Assembly: GCF_015191005.1 (NCBI RefSeq)
Contig: NZ_CP040442.1
Coordinates: 1,984,001-2,048,000, forward strand
Length of the DNA stretch: 64,000 nucleotides
Source: Kaistella flava (ex Peng et al. 2021)
GTDB taxonomy: Bacteria > Bacteroidota > Bacteroidia > Flavobacteriales > Weeksellaceae
Direction of reading: 5' to 3'
Each line of letters starts with the position of its first letter. Positions within the stretch are counted from its first letter, which is position 1. Below the pieces are notes generated by a model, which was given only the letters and a program-made list of their open reading frames with translations, ran no database searches and was not told the DNA's origin. The translations under genes were made by a program, and so were the position numbers. Shown here in pieces: positions 17,285-26,220 of this stretch.

Positions 17285-19738
17285 ATGACCGAAAAATTTA
17301 AAAACTCGACAGGTTTCCAAATCATTAAAAAATGGATGGATGAAAAAGACCGGGAACCATTTGGTTTTCAGTCTGAAACCTGGTTTAAATTTTCCAACAA
17401 TTATTCTGGAATGGTCATCGCACCAACCGGTTTCGGTAAAACGTTTTCTGTTTTTTTAGCGGTTATCATCGATTATATGAATCACCCGGAAAATTATAAA
17501 TCCGGAATGAAATTGTTGTGGATCACACCCCTTCGGGCTTTGGCAAAAGATATCGCAAAAGCAATCAGCGAGGCTTTGGAAGAAATTGGCTTAGATTGGG
17601 AAGTTGCAGTTAGAAATGGCGATACTTCAACCAAAGACAGAGCAAGGCAAACTAAAAAAATGCCTGATATTTTAATTATCACGCCCGAAAGTTTGCATTT
17701 ACTTCTCGCTCAGAAACAGCATCAAAAATTTTTCAAAAGCCTACAATGTATAGTTGTCGACGAATGGCATGAACTGCTTAGTTCAAAACGAGGTGTGATG
17801 ACCGAACTTGCCGTTTCACGAATATTCAGTTACCAGAAAAAATTACGAATCTGGGGAATTACAGCAACCATCGGGAATTTAGAGGAAGCGATGAACGTTC
17901 TTATTCCTTATGACATCAAAAAAACAAAAGTCGTTGCGAAGGAAAAAAAGAAGATTGAAATCAAGTCCGTCTTTCCGGATGATGTTGAAGTTCTTCCGTG
18001 GGCCGGACATTTAGGAACCAAACTTGCCGATAAGATCATTCCCATTATTTTGGAAAGTCAAACGACTTTGGTTTTTACGAATACGCGAAGTCAGGCTGAA
18101 ATGTGGTATCAGGTTTTGTTAAATACCCATCCGGATTTTGCAGGACAAATCGCTATTCATCACAGTTCCGTCGATAAAGATATTCGAATCTGGATTGAAG
18201 AAAATTTATCTTCAGGATATTTAAAAGCCGTGATTTCAACCTCATCTTTAGATTTAGGCGTCGATTTTAAACCTGTCGATACGGTGATTCAAATTGGTTC
18301 CAGCAAAGGAATTGCAAGATTTCTTCAACGTGCCGGTCGAAGTGGCCATTCACCATTTGAAACTTCAAAAATATATTTTGTTCCAACCCATTCCTTAGAA
18401 TTAATTGAAGTTGCAGCGCTGAAAGAGGCGGTAAAACAAAATAAGATTGAACCGCGCGAGCCTCTGGTTTTATGTTACGATGTTTTGCTTCAGTTTGTTT
18501 TGACTTTGGCTGTTGCTGATGGATTTGACGAAAAGGAAACCTACAAACAAATTACTTCGACCAATGCTTTTAGGGATTTATCTCCTGAAGAATGGACCTG
18601 GATTCTGACTTTTATTACCGTTGGTGGAAAATTAAAAAATTACGAAGAATATCATAAAGTCGTTATCGAAAATGGCTTATACAAAGTAATTTCCCGCCGA
18701 ATCGCGATGTTGCATCGAATGAATATTGGCGCCATTGTCAGCGATTCAATGTTGAAAGTAAAGTTTTTTTCTGGCGGTTATGTCGGTATGATCGAAGAGT
18801 ATTTCATTTCGAAATTAAAGAAAAACGATAAGTTTATTTTGGCTGGAAGAGTGCTTGAAGTTTCCCACGTCAAAGAAATGACGGTTTATGTTCGAAACTC
18901 CACAGGAAAAGGAATTGTGCCGAGTTATTTGGGCGGAAGATTGCCCATGTCATCTTACTTGAGCGTTTTTCTAAGGCAGAAACTTTCCGAATCTTTAGAT
19001 GCAAAATCATCAGAAAAAGAACTGCAATTTCTACATCCGCTTTTGGTGAGTCAGCAGGAAAATTCCCATATTCCCAGGGAAAAAGAGTTTTTGGTCGAAC
19101 GCATCAAAACGCGCGAAGGTCATCATTTATTTATGTATCCATTTGAGGGAAGATTAATTCATGAAGTGATGTCCGCCTTAATCGCATACCGAATTTCGAG
19201 AATTTCCCCAATTTCTTTTTCGATTGCGATGAACGATTATGGATTTGAATTATTTTCGAAACTGGAAATTCCTTTAACGGAGGAAAACATTCACGAGATT
19301 TTATCCAAAGAAAATTTAATTAGAGACGTAATAGCATCGGTAAATTCAACTGAAATGGCAAGACGTAAATTTCGGGATATCGCTGTTATTTCTGGAATGG
19401 TCATTCGGACTTATCCAGGACAACAGAAAAACAATAAAAACTTGCAGTCTTCTTCAGGTTTGATATTTAATGTTTTGGAAGATTATGATCCTGAAAACTT
19501 ATTATTAAAACAGGCGTATTCGGAAGTTTTCTTTCAGCAAATTGATGAAGCAAGACTGGTGGAAGCCTTTAATCGAATTCATGAAAGTGAAATTATTATT
19601 AAAAATTCAAATACCTTTACGCCTTTAAGTTTCCCGATTAAAGTGGACAGTTTACGTCAGAGTTTGAGCAGTGAAGATTTGAAAGCCAGAATTTTAAGAA
19701 TGAAAATGGAAGCCATGAAAAAGAAAATGAAAAAATGA
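17285..19738 (+). CDS. ligase-associated DNA damage response DEXH box helicase (Lhr-like)
   Basis: An 817-residue superfamily 2 helicase related to Lhr. Walker A is APTGFGKT (residues 46-53), motif Ia is TPLRALA, Walker B is VDEWHE (near residue 160) and motif III is ITATIG. The second RecA domain carries VFTNTRSQAE, SSLDLGVDF and the QRAGRSGH arginine-finger motif. The C-terminal 400 residues form the winged-helix and DEAD-associated domains typical of Lhr. It moves along single-stranded DNA in characterised relatives and is presumed to open DNA for the adjacent nuclease and ligase. Its TGA overlaps the ATG of pdeM (ATGA), so the two are coupled. The ATG at 17285 gives a normal length. Confidence 0.94.
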   Translation: MTEKFKNSTGFQIIKKWMDEKDREPFGFQSETWFKFSNNYSGMVIAPTGFGKTFSVFLAVIIDYMNHPENYKSGMKLLWITPLRALAKDIAKAISEALEEIGLDWEVAVRNGDTSTKDRARQTKKMPDILIITPESLHLLLAQKQHQKFFKSLQCIVVDEWHELLSSKRGVMTELAVSRIFSYQKKLRIWGITATIGNLEEAMNVLIPYDIKKTKVVAKEKKKIEIKSVFPDDVEVLPWAGHLGTKLADKIIPIILESQTTLVFTNTRSQAEMWYQVLLNTHPDFAGQIAIHHSSVDKDIRIWIEENLSSGYLKAVISTSSLDLGVDFKPVDTVIQIGSSKGIARFLQRAGRSGHSPFETSKIYFVPTHSLELIEVAALKEAVKQNKIEPREPLVLCYDVLLQFVLTLAVADGFDEKETYKQITSTNAFRDLSPEEWTWILTFITVGGKLKNYEEYHKVVIENGLYKVISRRIAMLHRMNIGAIVSDSMLKVKFFSGGYVGMIEEYFISKLKKNDKFILAGRVLEVSHVKEMTVYVRNSTGKGIVPSYLGGRLPMSSYLSVFLRQKLSESLDAKSSEKELQFLHPLLVSQQENSHIPREKEFLVERIKTREGHHLFMYPFEGRLIHEVMSALIAYRISRISPISFSIAMNDYGFELFSKLEIPLTEENIHEILSKENLIRDVIASVNSTEMARRKFRDIAVISGMVIRTYPGQQKNNKNLQSSSGLIFNVLEDYDPENLLLKQAYSEVFFQQIDEARLVEAFNRIHESEIIIKNSNTFTPLSFPIKVDSLRQSLSSEDLKARILRMKMEAMKKKMKK

Positions 19739-20379
19739 TTTTGCAGACTTTAGAAAAAACCATCCAAAACCAAACTCTTGTTTTCACTAACCAACGCGCC
19801 TTGTTTTGGGCAGAACAAAAAGCATTAATCATCAGTGATTTGCACATTGGCAAAACCGCCTATTTCAGAAAAAATGGAATTCCGATCCCGTCGGATATTT
19901 TGGCGAAAGATTTAGAACGATTATCAATTTTAATTGAAAATTTCTCTGCGGAACAATTATTCATTGTGGGTGATTTTTTACACGCTGGAAAAAATAAAGA
20001 TTTTGAAATTTTCGAGGAGTGGAGATTAAGAAATAAGCATTTAGAAATCATTTTAATTAAAGGAAATCACGATATTAAAAAGTCTGATTTTTTACACGAT
20101 TTAGATATAACAATAATCGAAGATTCTTTATGCATCAAACCTTTTACTTTTATTCATGAACCTCAAGATTCCGAAAATCAATTTTCGATTTCTGGACATC
20201 TTCATCCTGGGGTTACGGTAAAATTAGAAAAAAGAAAATCGGTGAGATTACCGTGCTTTAGAGTTTCAGATAACCAGTTAATTCTACCAGCATTTAGTGA
20301 ATTCACGGGATTGGACACAAAGTCTTGCGAAGATTTTGATTGCATTGCTTTTACGGAGGACTTGATCTTTGAACTTTAA
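19735..20379 (+). CDS. pdeM: ligase-associated DNA damage response endonuclease PdeM
   Basis: A 214-residue calcineurin-like metallophosphoesterase. The motifs run in order: DLHIGKT (near residue 29), GDFLHAGKN (about 82), GNHD (about 111), FIHEP (about 138) and SGHLHPG (about 153), giving the two-metal site. It overlaps the helicase stop by four bases and closes the ligase-associated operon. Relatives have phosphodiesterase or endonuclease activity; the exact substrate is not visible. The plain repeat word AAACCACAAAGTCACAAAG begins 6 bp past the stop. Confidence 0.92.
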   Translation: MILQTLEKTIQNQTLVFTNQRALFWAEQKALIISDLHIGKTAYFRKNGIPIPSDILAKDLERLSILIENFSAEQLFIVGDFLHAGKNKDFEIFEEWRLRNKHLEIILIKGNHDIKKSDFLHDLDITIIEDSLCIKPFTFIHEPQDSENQFSISGHLHPGVTVKLEKRKSVRLPCFRVSDNQLILPAFSEFTGLDTKSCEDFDCIAFTEDLIFEL

Positions 20380-20382
20380 ATT

Positions 20383-20729
20383 TGAAACCACAAAGTCACA
20401 AAGAAAAGGGTATCTATTATTTATCAAAGTTCACAAATGATTTTTGAAAATTTCGAGGAGAATTAAAAGTCCACTTAAATTTTAATAAACACATAAGTCA
20501 TATTAGAATCAGTTCTCACTTTGAAAATATTTAGAACACAAAGTTTAAAATCTTTGATTTTTAAAACTGATGTAAACTTTTTGAAGTCATTCCTTTTCTA
20601 AAACTTATGTGACTTATGTGTTTAAAATATTTTTTTTAAAAATCCAACACGTCTCTTATTTTAAAACCTTTGTGACTTTACTTCACCTTTCTATTATTTT
20701 TAAAGGAATCAGTGAATCTTCGATTTGTG
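20383..20729. repeat. nested inverted repeats filling the pdeM-cinA gap
   Basis: This 352-bp gap between converging genes has no ORF of note. It opens with AAACCACAAAGTCACAAAG (20385-20403) and AACACATAAGTCATATTAG (20488-20506). It closes with the inverted words CTTATGTGACTTATGTG (20604-20620), CTTTGTGACTTT (20668-20679) and GATTTGTGGTTTAA next to the cinA stop. The order of words mirrors the right flank of the GxxExxY gene at 3.5 kb. Confidence 0.65.
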
Positions 20730-20731
20730 GT

Positions 20732-21985
20732 TTAATAGTCTTCGCGGATTAAAATCTCAACCAAATCTTGTAAAACTCTTTGTGAAACGTAATTCGCAAA
20801 ATCATTTCTCTCAAAATGTGGAAGATGTAAACGATTAGTTTTCTCGAAATTATTAACACGAATTGAATAAAAAGCCGTTCCGATTTCGTTATTAAATTCA
20901 TCAGAATTTGGACCGGAAACTCCGGTTGTTGAAAGCGCGATATTGGTTTTAAATAATCTTTGAGAACCCAAACTCATTTCCTGTGCAACTTCTTCTGACA
21001 CGACTGTTTTCTCCTCAATCGTTTGTTCTGAAACGCCTAAAATTTCTATTTTCTTGTGATAATCATATGCCACAATTCCGCCTAAAAAATAAGTTGAACT
21101 TCCAGATATTGAAGTGAGCAATCTAGATAATTCTCCGCCAGTGCAACTTTCGGCCGTGGAAACGGTGAGTTTTTTTTCGTCTAAAATTTGTTTTAAAATC
21201 TCTTCGATATGATCACCGTTCCAGGAAATCACGTTGTCACCGATTAGAGGTTTTAATTTTTGAACTTCCACTTCTATTCTTTGCTCCAATTCTTCTTTAC
21301 TTTTTCCTTGAGCGGTTAAACGTAATTTAATACGATTTCCGACCGGAAGATAAGACAGTGAAATATCTTTTGGTAAAGCCAGTTCCCAAGATTCAATTTG
21401 TTCGGATAATAAACTTTCAGGAATTCCGACGACCGAAACGGTATGGGTTACGATGTGATTTAAACTGAACTTCTGGGCGAGAAAAGGAATGATCTTATCT
21501 TTAATTAAAGGTTTTACTTCATAAGGAACGCCGGGAAGTGAGATCACAATCTTTCCATTTTCCTGAATCATCTGGCAAGGTGCGCTTCCGTTTTCGTTTT
21601 GGAAAATAAATGCTTTGCTTAAAACTTCTGCTTGTGGTTTATTCAATTCTAAAAGATGTCCGCGATTTCTTTTTTCGAATAACTTTCTAAGATGTTCAAA
21701 AGTTTCGGAATCTAAAACAACCTCATCATTAAAGAATTCTTTAAAAGCCGTTTTCGTTTTATCATCTTTCGTCGGTCCGAGTCCGCCAGTTGCGATGACT
21801 AAATCGCCTAAGTCCAAAGCAGTTTTTAATCCTTTTTTTATGGAATCAATTTCGTCTGAAATGGTAAGGATTTGTACGACAGGAATTCCGATTTTTTTGA
21901 GTTCGCCGGCGATGAAATTAGAATTGGTGTCGACGGTGTTTCCAGAAAGGATTTCGTCGCCGATGGTAATAAGGACTGCTTTCAT
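20732..21985 (-). CDS. cinA: CinA family nicotinamide-nucleotide amidohydrolase
   Basis: A 417-residue two-domain protein. The N-terminal COG1058/MoCF-like domain (residues 1-170) has ITIGDEILSGNTVDTN and ATGGLGPTKDD. The C-terminal amidase domain (about residues 255-417) has STAESCTGGELSRLLT and GVSGPN. CinA/PncC enzymes deamidate nicotinamide mononucleotide in pyridine nucleotide salvage, and the N-terminal domain is an ADP-ribose pyrophosphatase in some relatives. The length matches full-length CinA. It stands alone, converging with the pdeM operon. The competence-damage name is historical, and no competence gene is near. Confidence 0.95.
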   Translation of the reverse strand: MKAVLITIGDEILSGNTVDTNSNFIAGELKKIGIPVVQILTISDEIDSIKKGLKTALDLGDLVIATGGLGPTKDDKTKTAFKEFFNDEVVLDSETFEHLRKLFEKRNRGHLLELNKPQAEVLSKAFIFQNENGSAPCQMIQENGKIVISLPGVPYEVKPLIKDKIIPFLAQKFSLNHIVTHTVSVVGIPESLLSEQIESWELALPKDISLSYLPVGNRIKLRLTAQGKSKEELEQRIEVEVQKLKPLIGDNVISWNGDHIEEILKQILDEKKLTVSTAESCTGGELSRLLTSISGSSTYFLGGIVAYDYHKKIEILGVSEQTIEEKTVVSEEVAQEMSLGSQRLFKTNIALSTTGVSGPNSDEFNNEIGTAFYSIRVNNFEKTNRLHLPHFERNDFANYVSQRVLQDLVEILIREDY

Positions 21986-22057
21986 AAAAGAGTTTAAGAA
22001 TATAAATTTACTGAATTTTGAGATAAATCTTTAAGTTATATTCTGAAACAATTCTTT

Positions 22058-22144
22058 AAACCTCAAAAGAGGCAAAAGACTAATGTTAAAAAAAGATTTT
22101 CAAAAGAAGGCAAAATAATAGAACCTTTACCTCTTTTGAAAATC
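22058..22144. repeat. inverted repeat with CAAAAGAGGCAAAAG words
   Basis: AAACCTCAAAAGAGGCAAAAG (22058-22078) is partly mirrored by TTTACCTCTTTTGAAAAT (about 22126-22144). AAACCGCAAAAGAGGCAAAAG occurs again at 47998-48018. It lies upstream of cinA and downstream of the lipocalin gene. Confidence 0.5.
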
Positions 22145-22185
22145 TTATTAGACTTACTCGTTTGAATTGTTTGCATTTGAAAAAT

Positions 22186-22222
22186 CAGGATAAACTCAGG
22201 CGAAAATGTCCGCCCAAATAAA
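22186..22222 (+). repeat. partial hairpin element, copy R5
   Basis: CAGGATAAACTCAGGCG followed by GTCCGCCCAAATAAA matches the 3' module of the element at 56.6 kb (CAGGATAAATTCAGGCG, then GTCGCCCAAAAAATAAA). The remainder of the element is absent here. Confidence 0.55.
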
Positions 22223-22234
22223 AAATATATCAAA

Positions 22235-22777
22235 TTATTTATCGTGTTCTACCCAAACCAAATTCTCGGTTTTGTATCCTAACTTTTTAGCTTTGTCGAT
22301 AAATCTTTGTCTGTAAGAATCCGGAATTGTTTTCTCACGGGAAAGAATCCACAAATAATCCAGATTGCTGCCCACGACCAAGGCATACTTGTAATCTTCA
22401 TCGATATCGATTACATTATAACCAGCCCAAATCGGTTTAAAAAAAGAAACTTTCAATTGTGCTATGTTCTCATTTTTAACGAATTTGGCTTCTCCGACGC
22501 TTTCTTTCCATTTGTTTTTTACGTAATCATAACCTCTGTTATCGACTTTGATATTGCCGTTATCTTTCATGGAATAAGTCGCAGTGACGTTATTCATATT
22601 TTTCTCAAAACGGTAATCGAAACGGGCGATTTCATACCATTTTCCTAAATATTTTTTAGCATTAAAATTTTGAACTGCGTTTGCACCTTTCGGAACGCCC
22701 ACAGAACATGAGTTTAAAAAGGCGATACCTAAAATCCCAAGCGCAACGGGAATTGCTATTTTCTTTAAATTTTTCAT
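22235..22777 (-). CDS. bacterial lipocalin (Blc-like)
   Basis: A 180-residue lipocalin with a lipoprotein signal (FLNSCS, Cys near residue 24), so it is probably outer-membrane anchored. The lipocalin signature is YLGKWYEIARFDYRFEKN near residues 44-61. The second conserved region is YALVVGSNLDYLWILSREK near 132, and the family's usual length is kept. Blc proteins bind fatty acids or lysophospholipids. It starts 15 bp after the FAD oxidoreductase stop, so the two form one transcript. A role in handling membrane-derived lipid under stress is possible. Confidence 0.93.
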   Translation of the reverse strand: MKNLKKIAIPVALGILGIAFLNSCSVGVPKGANAVQNFNAKKYLGKWYEIARFDYRFEKNMNNVTATYSMKDNGNIKVDNRGYDYVKNKWKESVGEAKFVKNENIAQLKVSFFKPIWAGYNVIDIDEDYKYALVVGSNLDYLWILSREKTIPDSYRQRFIDKAKKLGYKTENLVWVEHDK

Positions 22778-22792
22778 ATTTGTATATTTTAA

Positions 22793-23998
22793 TTAACGAC
22801 CGAATTTGAAATATTCGGTCAGAGGATGTTTTTTATTTTTTAGGAAAGCAGCAGCCATTTCCATTCCGGTTACAGAAAAAGTGATGCCGTTTCCACCAAA
22901 ACCGAGCACGAAATAGGAATTTTTAAATTTTGGATGTTCACCGATATACGGCAATCCGTCTTTGGTTTCGCCGAAAGCTCCGGCCCAAACGAAATCGGTA
23001 TAGAAAGGCTGAGAGGGTAAAAATTTGTTGTAGACTTTAATAATTTCTTTTTCCTTTTTATTTAAAAGTTCATCCCGCTTTTGTGGATTCTGAAAATCTT
23101 CGTCGCCACCGCCCATTAAAATCCGGCCATCATCCGTTGATCTCATATAAAGGTAAGGATCATCCGTATTCCAGAATAGCGTTTTTGAAAAGTTTTTATT
23201 TTTGATTAGATCCATTTCAGAAACCATGGCGAACGTGCTTTTCAGCTGTACGAAATCTTCTTTAATGAGATTTTTGCTTTCGTAACCGATACAGTAAATA
23301 ATTTTCTTTGCTTTAATTTTGAAACCACTAGTAATCTCTACTTCATTAAAAGTTGGATTATATTTGACTGATTTCATTTCCGTTTTATCGAAAATTTTCA
23401 GTCCTTTCTTTTCATTAAATTGTAAAAGTTCATGCGCTAAATTAAAGGCATCAACACTTCCTCCTTGTGGCGTTAAAATTCCACCGTATGTTTTTTGCAA
23501 ATCATATTTCTTTGCGATTTCCTCAGGTTCTAACCATTTTACTTTAAATCCTGCTTCTTTTCTAGCTTCAAATTCCTTCTTTAACCACGAAACATCTTTT
23601 TTCTTGGAGGCGAAATACAAGGAATCTTTTCGTTGAAAGCCGGCTTGTGATTTGATCTTTTTCGAAATTTTCTCTAATTGATCAATTGCATTGGAACATG
23701 CTTTATAACTAGCAACTGCTCCTTCTGGGCCAATTTGATCTTTTAATTCATACAACGGAACATCAATCTCATATTGTAACATCGAAGTAGTGGCGGAAGT
23801 GCTTCCATTACAAATTTCACGTTTGTCAATTAAAATAGTTTTGTAACCTTCTTCCATCATTTGATGAGCAATTAAACTTCCGGTGATTCCGGCTCCAATG
23901 ATAAGAACGTCACATTTTTCATCATTTTTTAGAGAAGGATAAGAGGAAAGTAATCCGTTCTTGACCAACCAAAAAGGTTCATTTGATTTTAAATCCAT
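22793..23998 (-). CDS. FAD-dependent oxidoreductase (DAO family)
   Basis: A 401-residue glycine/D-amino-acid oxidase-type flavoprotein. The Rossmann motif is VLIIGAGITGSLIAHQM (residues about 30-46), and the second FAD segment is DKREICNGSTSATTSMLQ (about 57). The C-terminal GFGGNGITFSVTGMEMA closes the cofactor site. The family oxidises secondary or primary amines, but the substrate is not clear. There is no signal peptide. It is cotranscribed with the lipocalin downstream. DAO-type proteins in this context often lack the C-terminal Rieske domain of their relatives, and this one does too. Confidence 0.9.
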   Translation of the reverse strand: MDLKSNEPFWLVKNGLLSSYPSLKNDEKCDVLIIGAGITGSLIAHQMMEEGYKTILIDKREICNGSTSATTSMLQYEIDVPLYELKDQIGPEGAVASYKACSNAIDQLEKISKKIKSQAGFQRKDSLYFASKKKDVSWLKKEFEARKEAGFKVKWLEPEEIAKKYDLQKTYGGILTPQGGSVDAFNLAHELLQFNEKKGLKIFDKTEMKSVKYNPTFNEVEITSGFKIKAKKIIYCIGYESKNLIKEDFVQLKSTFAMVSEMDLIKNKNFSKTLFWNTDDPYLYMRSTDDGRILMGGGDEDFQNPQKRDELLNKKEKEIIKVYNKFLPSQPFYTDFVWAGAFGETKDGLPYIGEHPKFKNSYFVLGFGGNGITFSVTGMEMAAAFLKNKKHPLTEYFKFGR

Positions 23999-24225
23999 GT
24001 TTATTTTTTAATGGTTCAAAAAATCAAAAACCAAGCCGTACTATTAAATCAATAATTAAAGCCACTTTCTATTATGAAATTACTGTATTTAAGAGATTTT
24101 TAACATCTGTAAAATCATTTTAAATAAAGATGGTTTAGTTTTTGAATCAGATTAGCCGACCTGAAAAAATTGATTCAATTATAGTAGAAATCAATTTTTA
24201 TTTAATCATTAAAAAAAACAACGAT

Positions 24226-24732
24226 ATGTCGACTGAAAATTTAAATCAAAAAGAAGCTATTGAAACGCTAAAGAAATTATCGGAAAGTGCAAGAATCTGT
24301 ATGTTTTGTACAGAGTTAGACAAGTTACCGAATTCATCCCGCCCTATGAGTTTGAAGGAGACTGATGAACATGGAAATCTATGGTTTATCAGCAGCGATC
24401 AAAGTCATAAGAACTTCGAAATCCAGAAAGATAATCGCGTTCAACTTTATTTTATGAATAATGGGAACTCCGAATATCTTTCGATTTTAGGAAAAGCATT
24501 TATTTACAAAGACAAACAAACTATTGAAGATAAATGGAGCGCTATGGCAAATGCCTGGTTCGACGGAAAAGATGATCCGAATGTTTCGATTATCAGAGTT
24601 ACTCCAGATGAAACCTATTATTGGGAACCGAAAGCTGGAAAATTCGTTTCTATGCTTCATTTTGCAACCGCAGCTCTTACCGGAACAAAATCAGATAATG
24701 ATGATGGAAGAGAAGGTACTTTAAACGTATAA
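24226..24732 (+). CDS. pyridoxamine 5'-phosphate oxidase-like general stress protein
   Basis: A 168-residue FMN-binding split-barrel protein of the general stress protein 26 type. SARICMFCTEL, GNLWFISSDQSHKNFEIQKDNRV (cited by its LWFISS and NFEIQKDN parts) and YYWEPKAGKF are typical. I chose the ATG at 24226 (MSTENLNQK) over an in-frame one at 24142, because the intervening 28 codons are AT-rich and do not look like protein of this family. It lies 23 bp upstream of dps on the same strand, and the pair shares the downstream terminator. The reaction is unknown; relatives bind FMN or F420. Confidence 0.88.
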   Translation: MSTENLNQKEAIETLKKLSESARICMFCTELDKLPNSSRPMSLKETDEHGNLWFISSDQSHKNFEIQKDNRVQLYFMNNGNSEYLSILGKAFIYKDKQTIEDKWSAMANAWFDGKDDPNVSIIRVTPDETYYWEPKAGKFVSMLHFATAALTGTKSDNDDGREGTLNV

Positions 24733-24755
24733 CATTAACTTACTAAATATAAATT

Positions 24756-25232
24756 ATGAAACCAGACTTAGGAATTACGCAAAAAAACTTAACCGCAGTA
24801 AATCAAATTTTAAATGCCGTTTTAGCTGATGGAAATATGCTTTACATCAAACTAAGAAAATTCCATTGGAATTTATCCGGCGATAATTTTATGGAACTGC
24901 ACTTGCTCTTTGAAGACCAATATAATGCAGTAGCAGAAGCTGCCGATGAAGTTGCAGAAAGAATTGCAACTTTGGGAGGAACTGCTATTGGCACAACAAC
25001 TGAATTTGCGAAAGAATCTCAATTAAAAGAAACTCCAGGAAAAGTACCAGATACACAAGGAATCTTGAAAGAATTAGTCGGAGATCACGAATCAATTGTA
25101 AAATCATTGCGCGAAAATTTAGATAAGTGCGAAGACGATTACAAAGATGCGGGTACGGCAGACTTCTTAAATGGTCTAATGCAGGAACACGAAAAAATGG
25201 CTTGGAAGCTGAGAAAATATTTTAAAGACTAG
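24756..25232 (+). CDS. dps: Dps family DNA-binding/ferritin-like protein
   Basis: A 158-residue four-helix ferritin-like protein. KFHWNLSGDNFMELHLLFEDQY (cited by FHWNLSG and ELHLLFEDQY, residues about 31-52) carries the His, Asp and Glu residues of the intersubunit ferroxidase centre. DEVAERIATLGG follows. Dps shells of 12 subunits oxidise and store iron with peroxide and shield DNA in stationary phase. The N-terminal tail is short and not strongly basic, so DNA binding is not assured. It is downstream of the PPOX-like stress gene, likely one operon. Confidence 0.95.
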   Translation: MKPDLGITQKNLTAVNQILNAVLADGNMLYIKLRKFHWNLSGDNFMELHLLFEDQYNAVAEAADEVAERIATLGGTAIGTTTEFAKESQLKETPGKVPDTQGILKELVGDHESIVKSLRENLDKCEDDYKDAGTADFLNGLMQEHEKMAWKLRKYFKD

Positions 25233-25246
25233 TTTCTATAATACCA

Positions 25247-25278
25247 AATCCCCTATCGAATTCGACAGGGGATTTTTT
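25247..25278 (+). terminator. terminator of the dps operon
   Basis: AATCCCCT (25247-25254) pairs with AGGGGATT (25267-25274), enclosing TCGAATTCGA, followed by TTTT. The same hairpin and the ACATATAAAAA beyond it reappear after the intact gene at 26.2 kb, so it seems part of the local duplication. Confidence 0.85.
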
Positions 25279-25313
25279 ACATATAAAAATTAATAAGCGG
25301 AAAAAAAATATTT

Positions 25314-26036
25314 TTAGTTCTTCATCAATTTTATGCTCTGAAGTCCTTTATTTGTTTGTACTTTAAGAATATAAACTCCTTTGGTTAGTACAGAAAGATT
25401 AATCTTATTATCAATAATATTTTTTGATGAGAAAACCAATTGTCCAGCAGTACTGTAAACTTCGGCAGATTCTATCTTATCTAAAGATTTAATCGTAACA
25501 ATATCTTTCACAGGATTTGGATAAACATTCAGTTTTTCTGATTTAATTACCTCTTGAGAAGCTAAGGCTCCTGGAAGTTTTATCAGAAATCCTTTGGCAT
25601 CATTTTCTGTAAAATTAGCACCGATACCACCGATGAACTTTCCGTCCGGCGAAATCCCAGTGGGAACTGCAAATACAATGTCCAAATCATCATAACCCAA
25701 GCTGGTCACGTAATCGTTAAGATTGACTGTACCACCTTCTTTGGTCCAGATAAAACCTTCCCCTAAAAGAAGACCTAGTGTAGGGTCGAAAGAAAACCAA
25801 GTGCCGTTTTACCATCATCAGATATGGCAGTCATTTGGGTGATATAATATGGATTGTCGCTGGTTACATACGTAGTTCCTTATGTTTCATTCCAAATATA
25901 TCCTAAACTTGTGTAATTGGAAACTCCATCGCTTCACCTAAAATATTTCCGTCGTTATCTTTAAGAAATTCCTGCACTCCGTTTCTCCACATGTCACCTT
26001 GACGAAAATCCATATCAGCGTCTTGCCAACTTAATT
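25314..26036 (-). pseudogene. decayed duplicate of the adjacent T9SS repeat protein
   Basis: The last 131 codons (25314-25709) are open and encode the end of a beta-propeller-like domain plus a type A T9SS sorting domain (VYPNPVKDIV, KGVYILKVQTN, KLMKN). Upstream, up to about 26036, the DNA still aligns with 26630-26980 of the intact gene, but it carries frameshifts, an internal deletion of about 60 bp and in-frame stops. There is no signal peptide or 5' half. It is therefore a truncated copy of the gene at 26221-27513, not a working gene. Confidence 0.85.
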
Positions 26037-26161
26037 AAATATTTAATATGCAATGCATTACACTTTTATTTAAATATACTTCTTGACTTAGATCTTCGAA
26101 AACATGCTTACTTATTATAGTAAATACCACCCTATTTTCATCAAAAACAAAGTTCTGAATT

Positions 26162-26190
26162 ACAAAAAAGCCCCTATCGAAATCGATAGA
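26162..26190 (-). terminator. terminator of the T9SS repeat protein gene
   Basis: CTATCGA and TCGATAG form a 7-bp stem (about 26174-26189). The minus strand then reads GGGGCTTTTTT. It is a variant of the hairpin at 25247-25278. Confidence 0.75.
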
Positions 26191-26220
26191 GACTTTCTTA
26201 CATATAAAAAAAATAATTTC

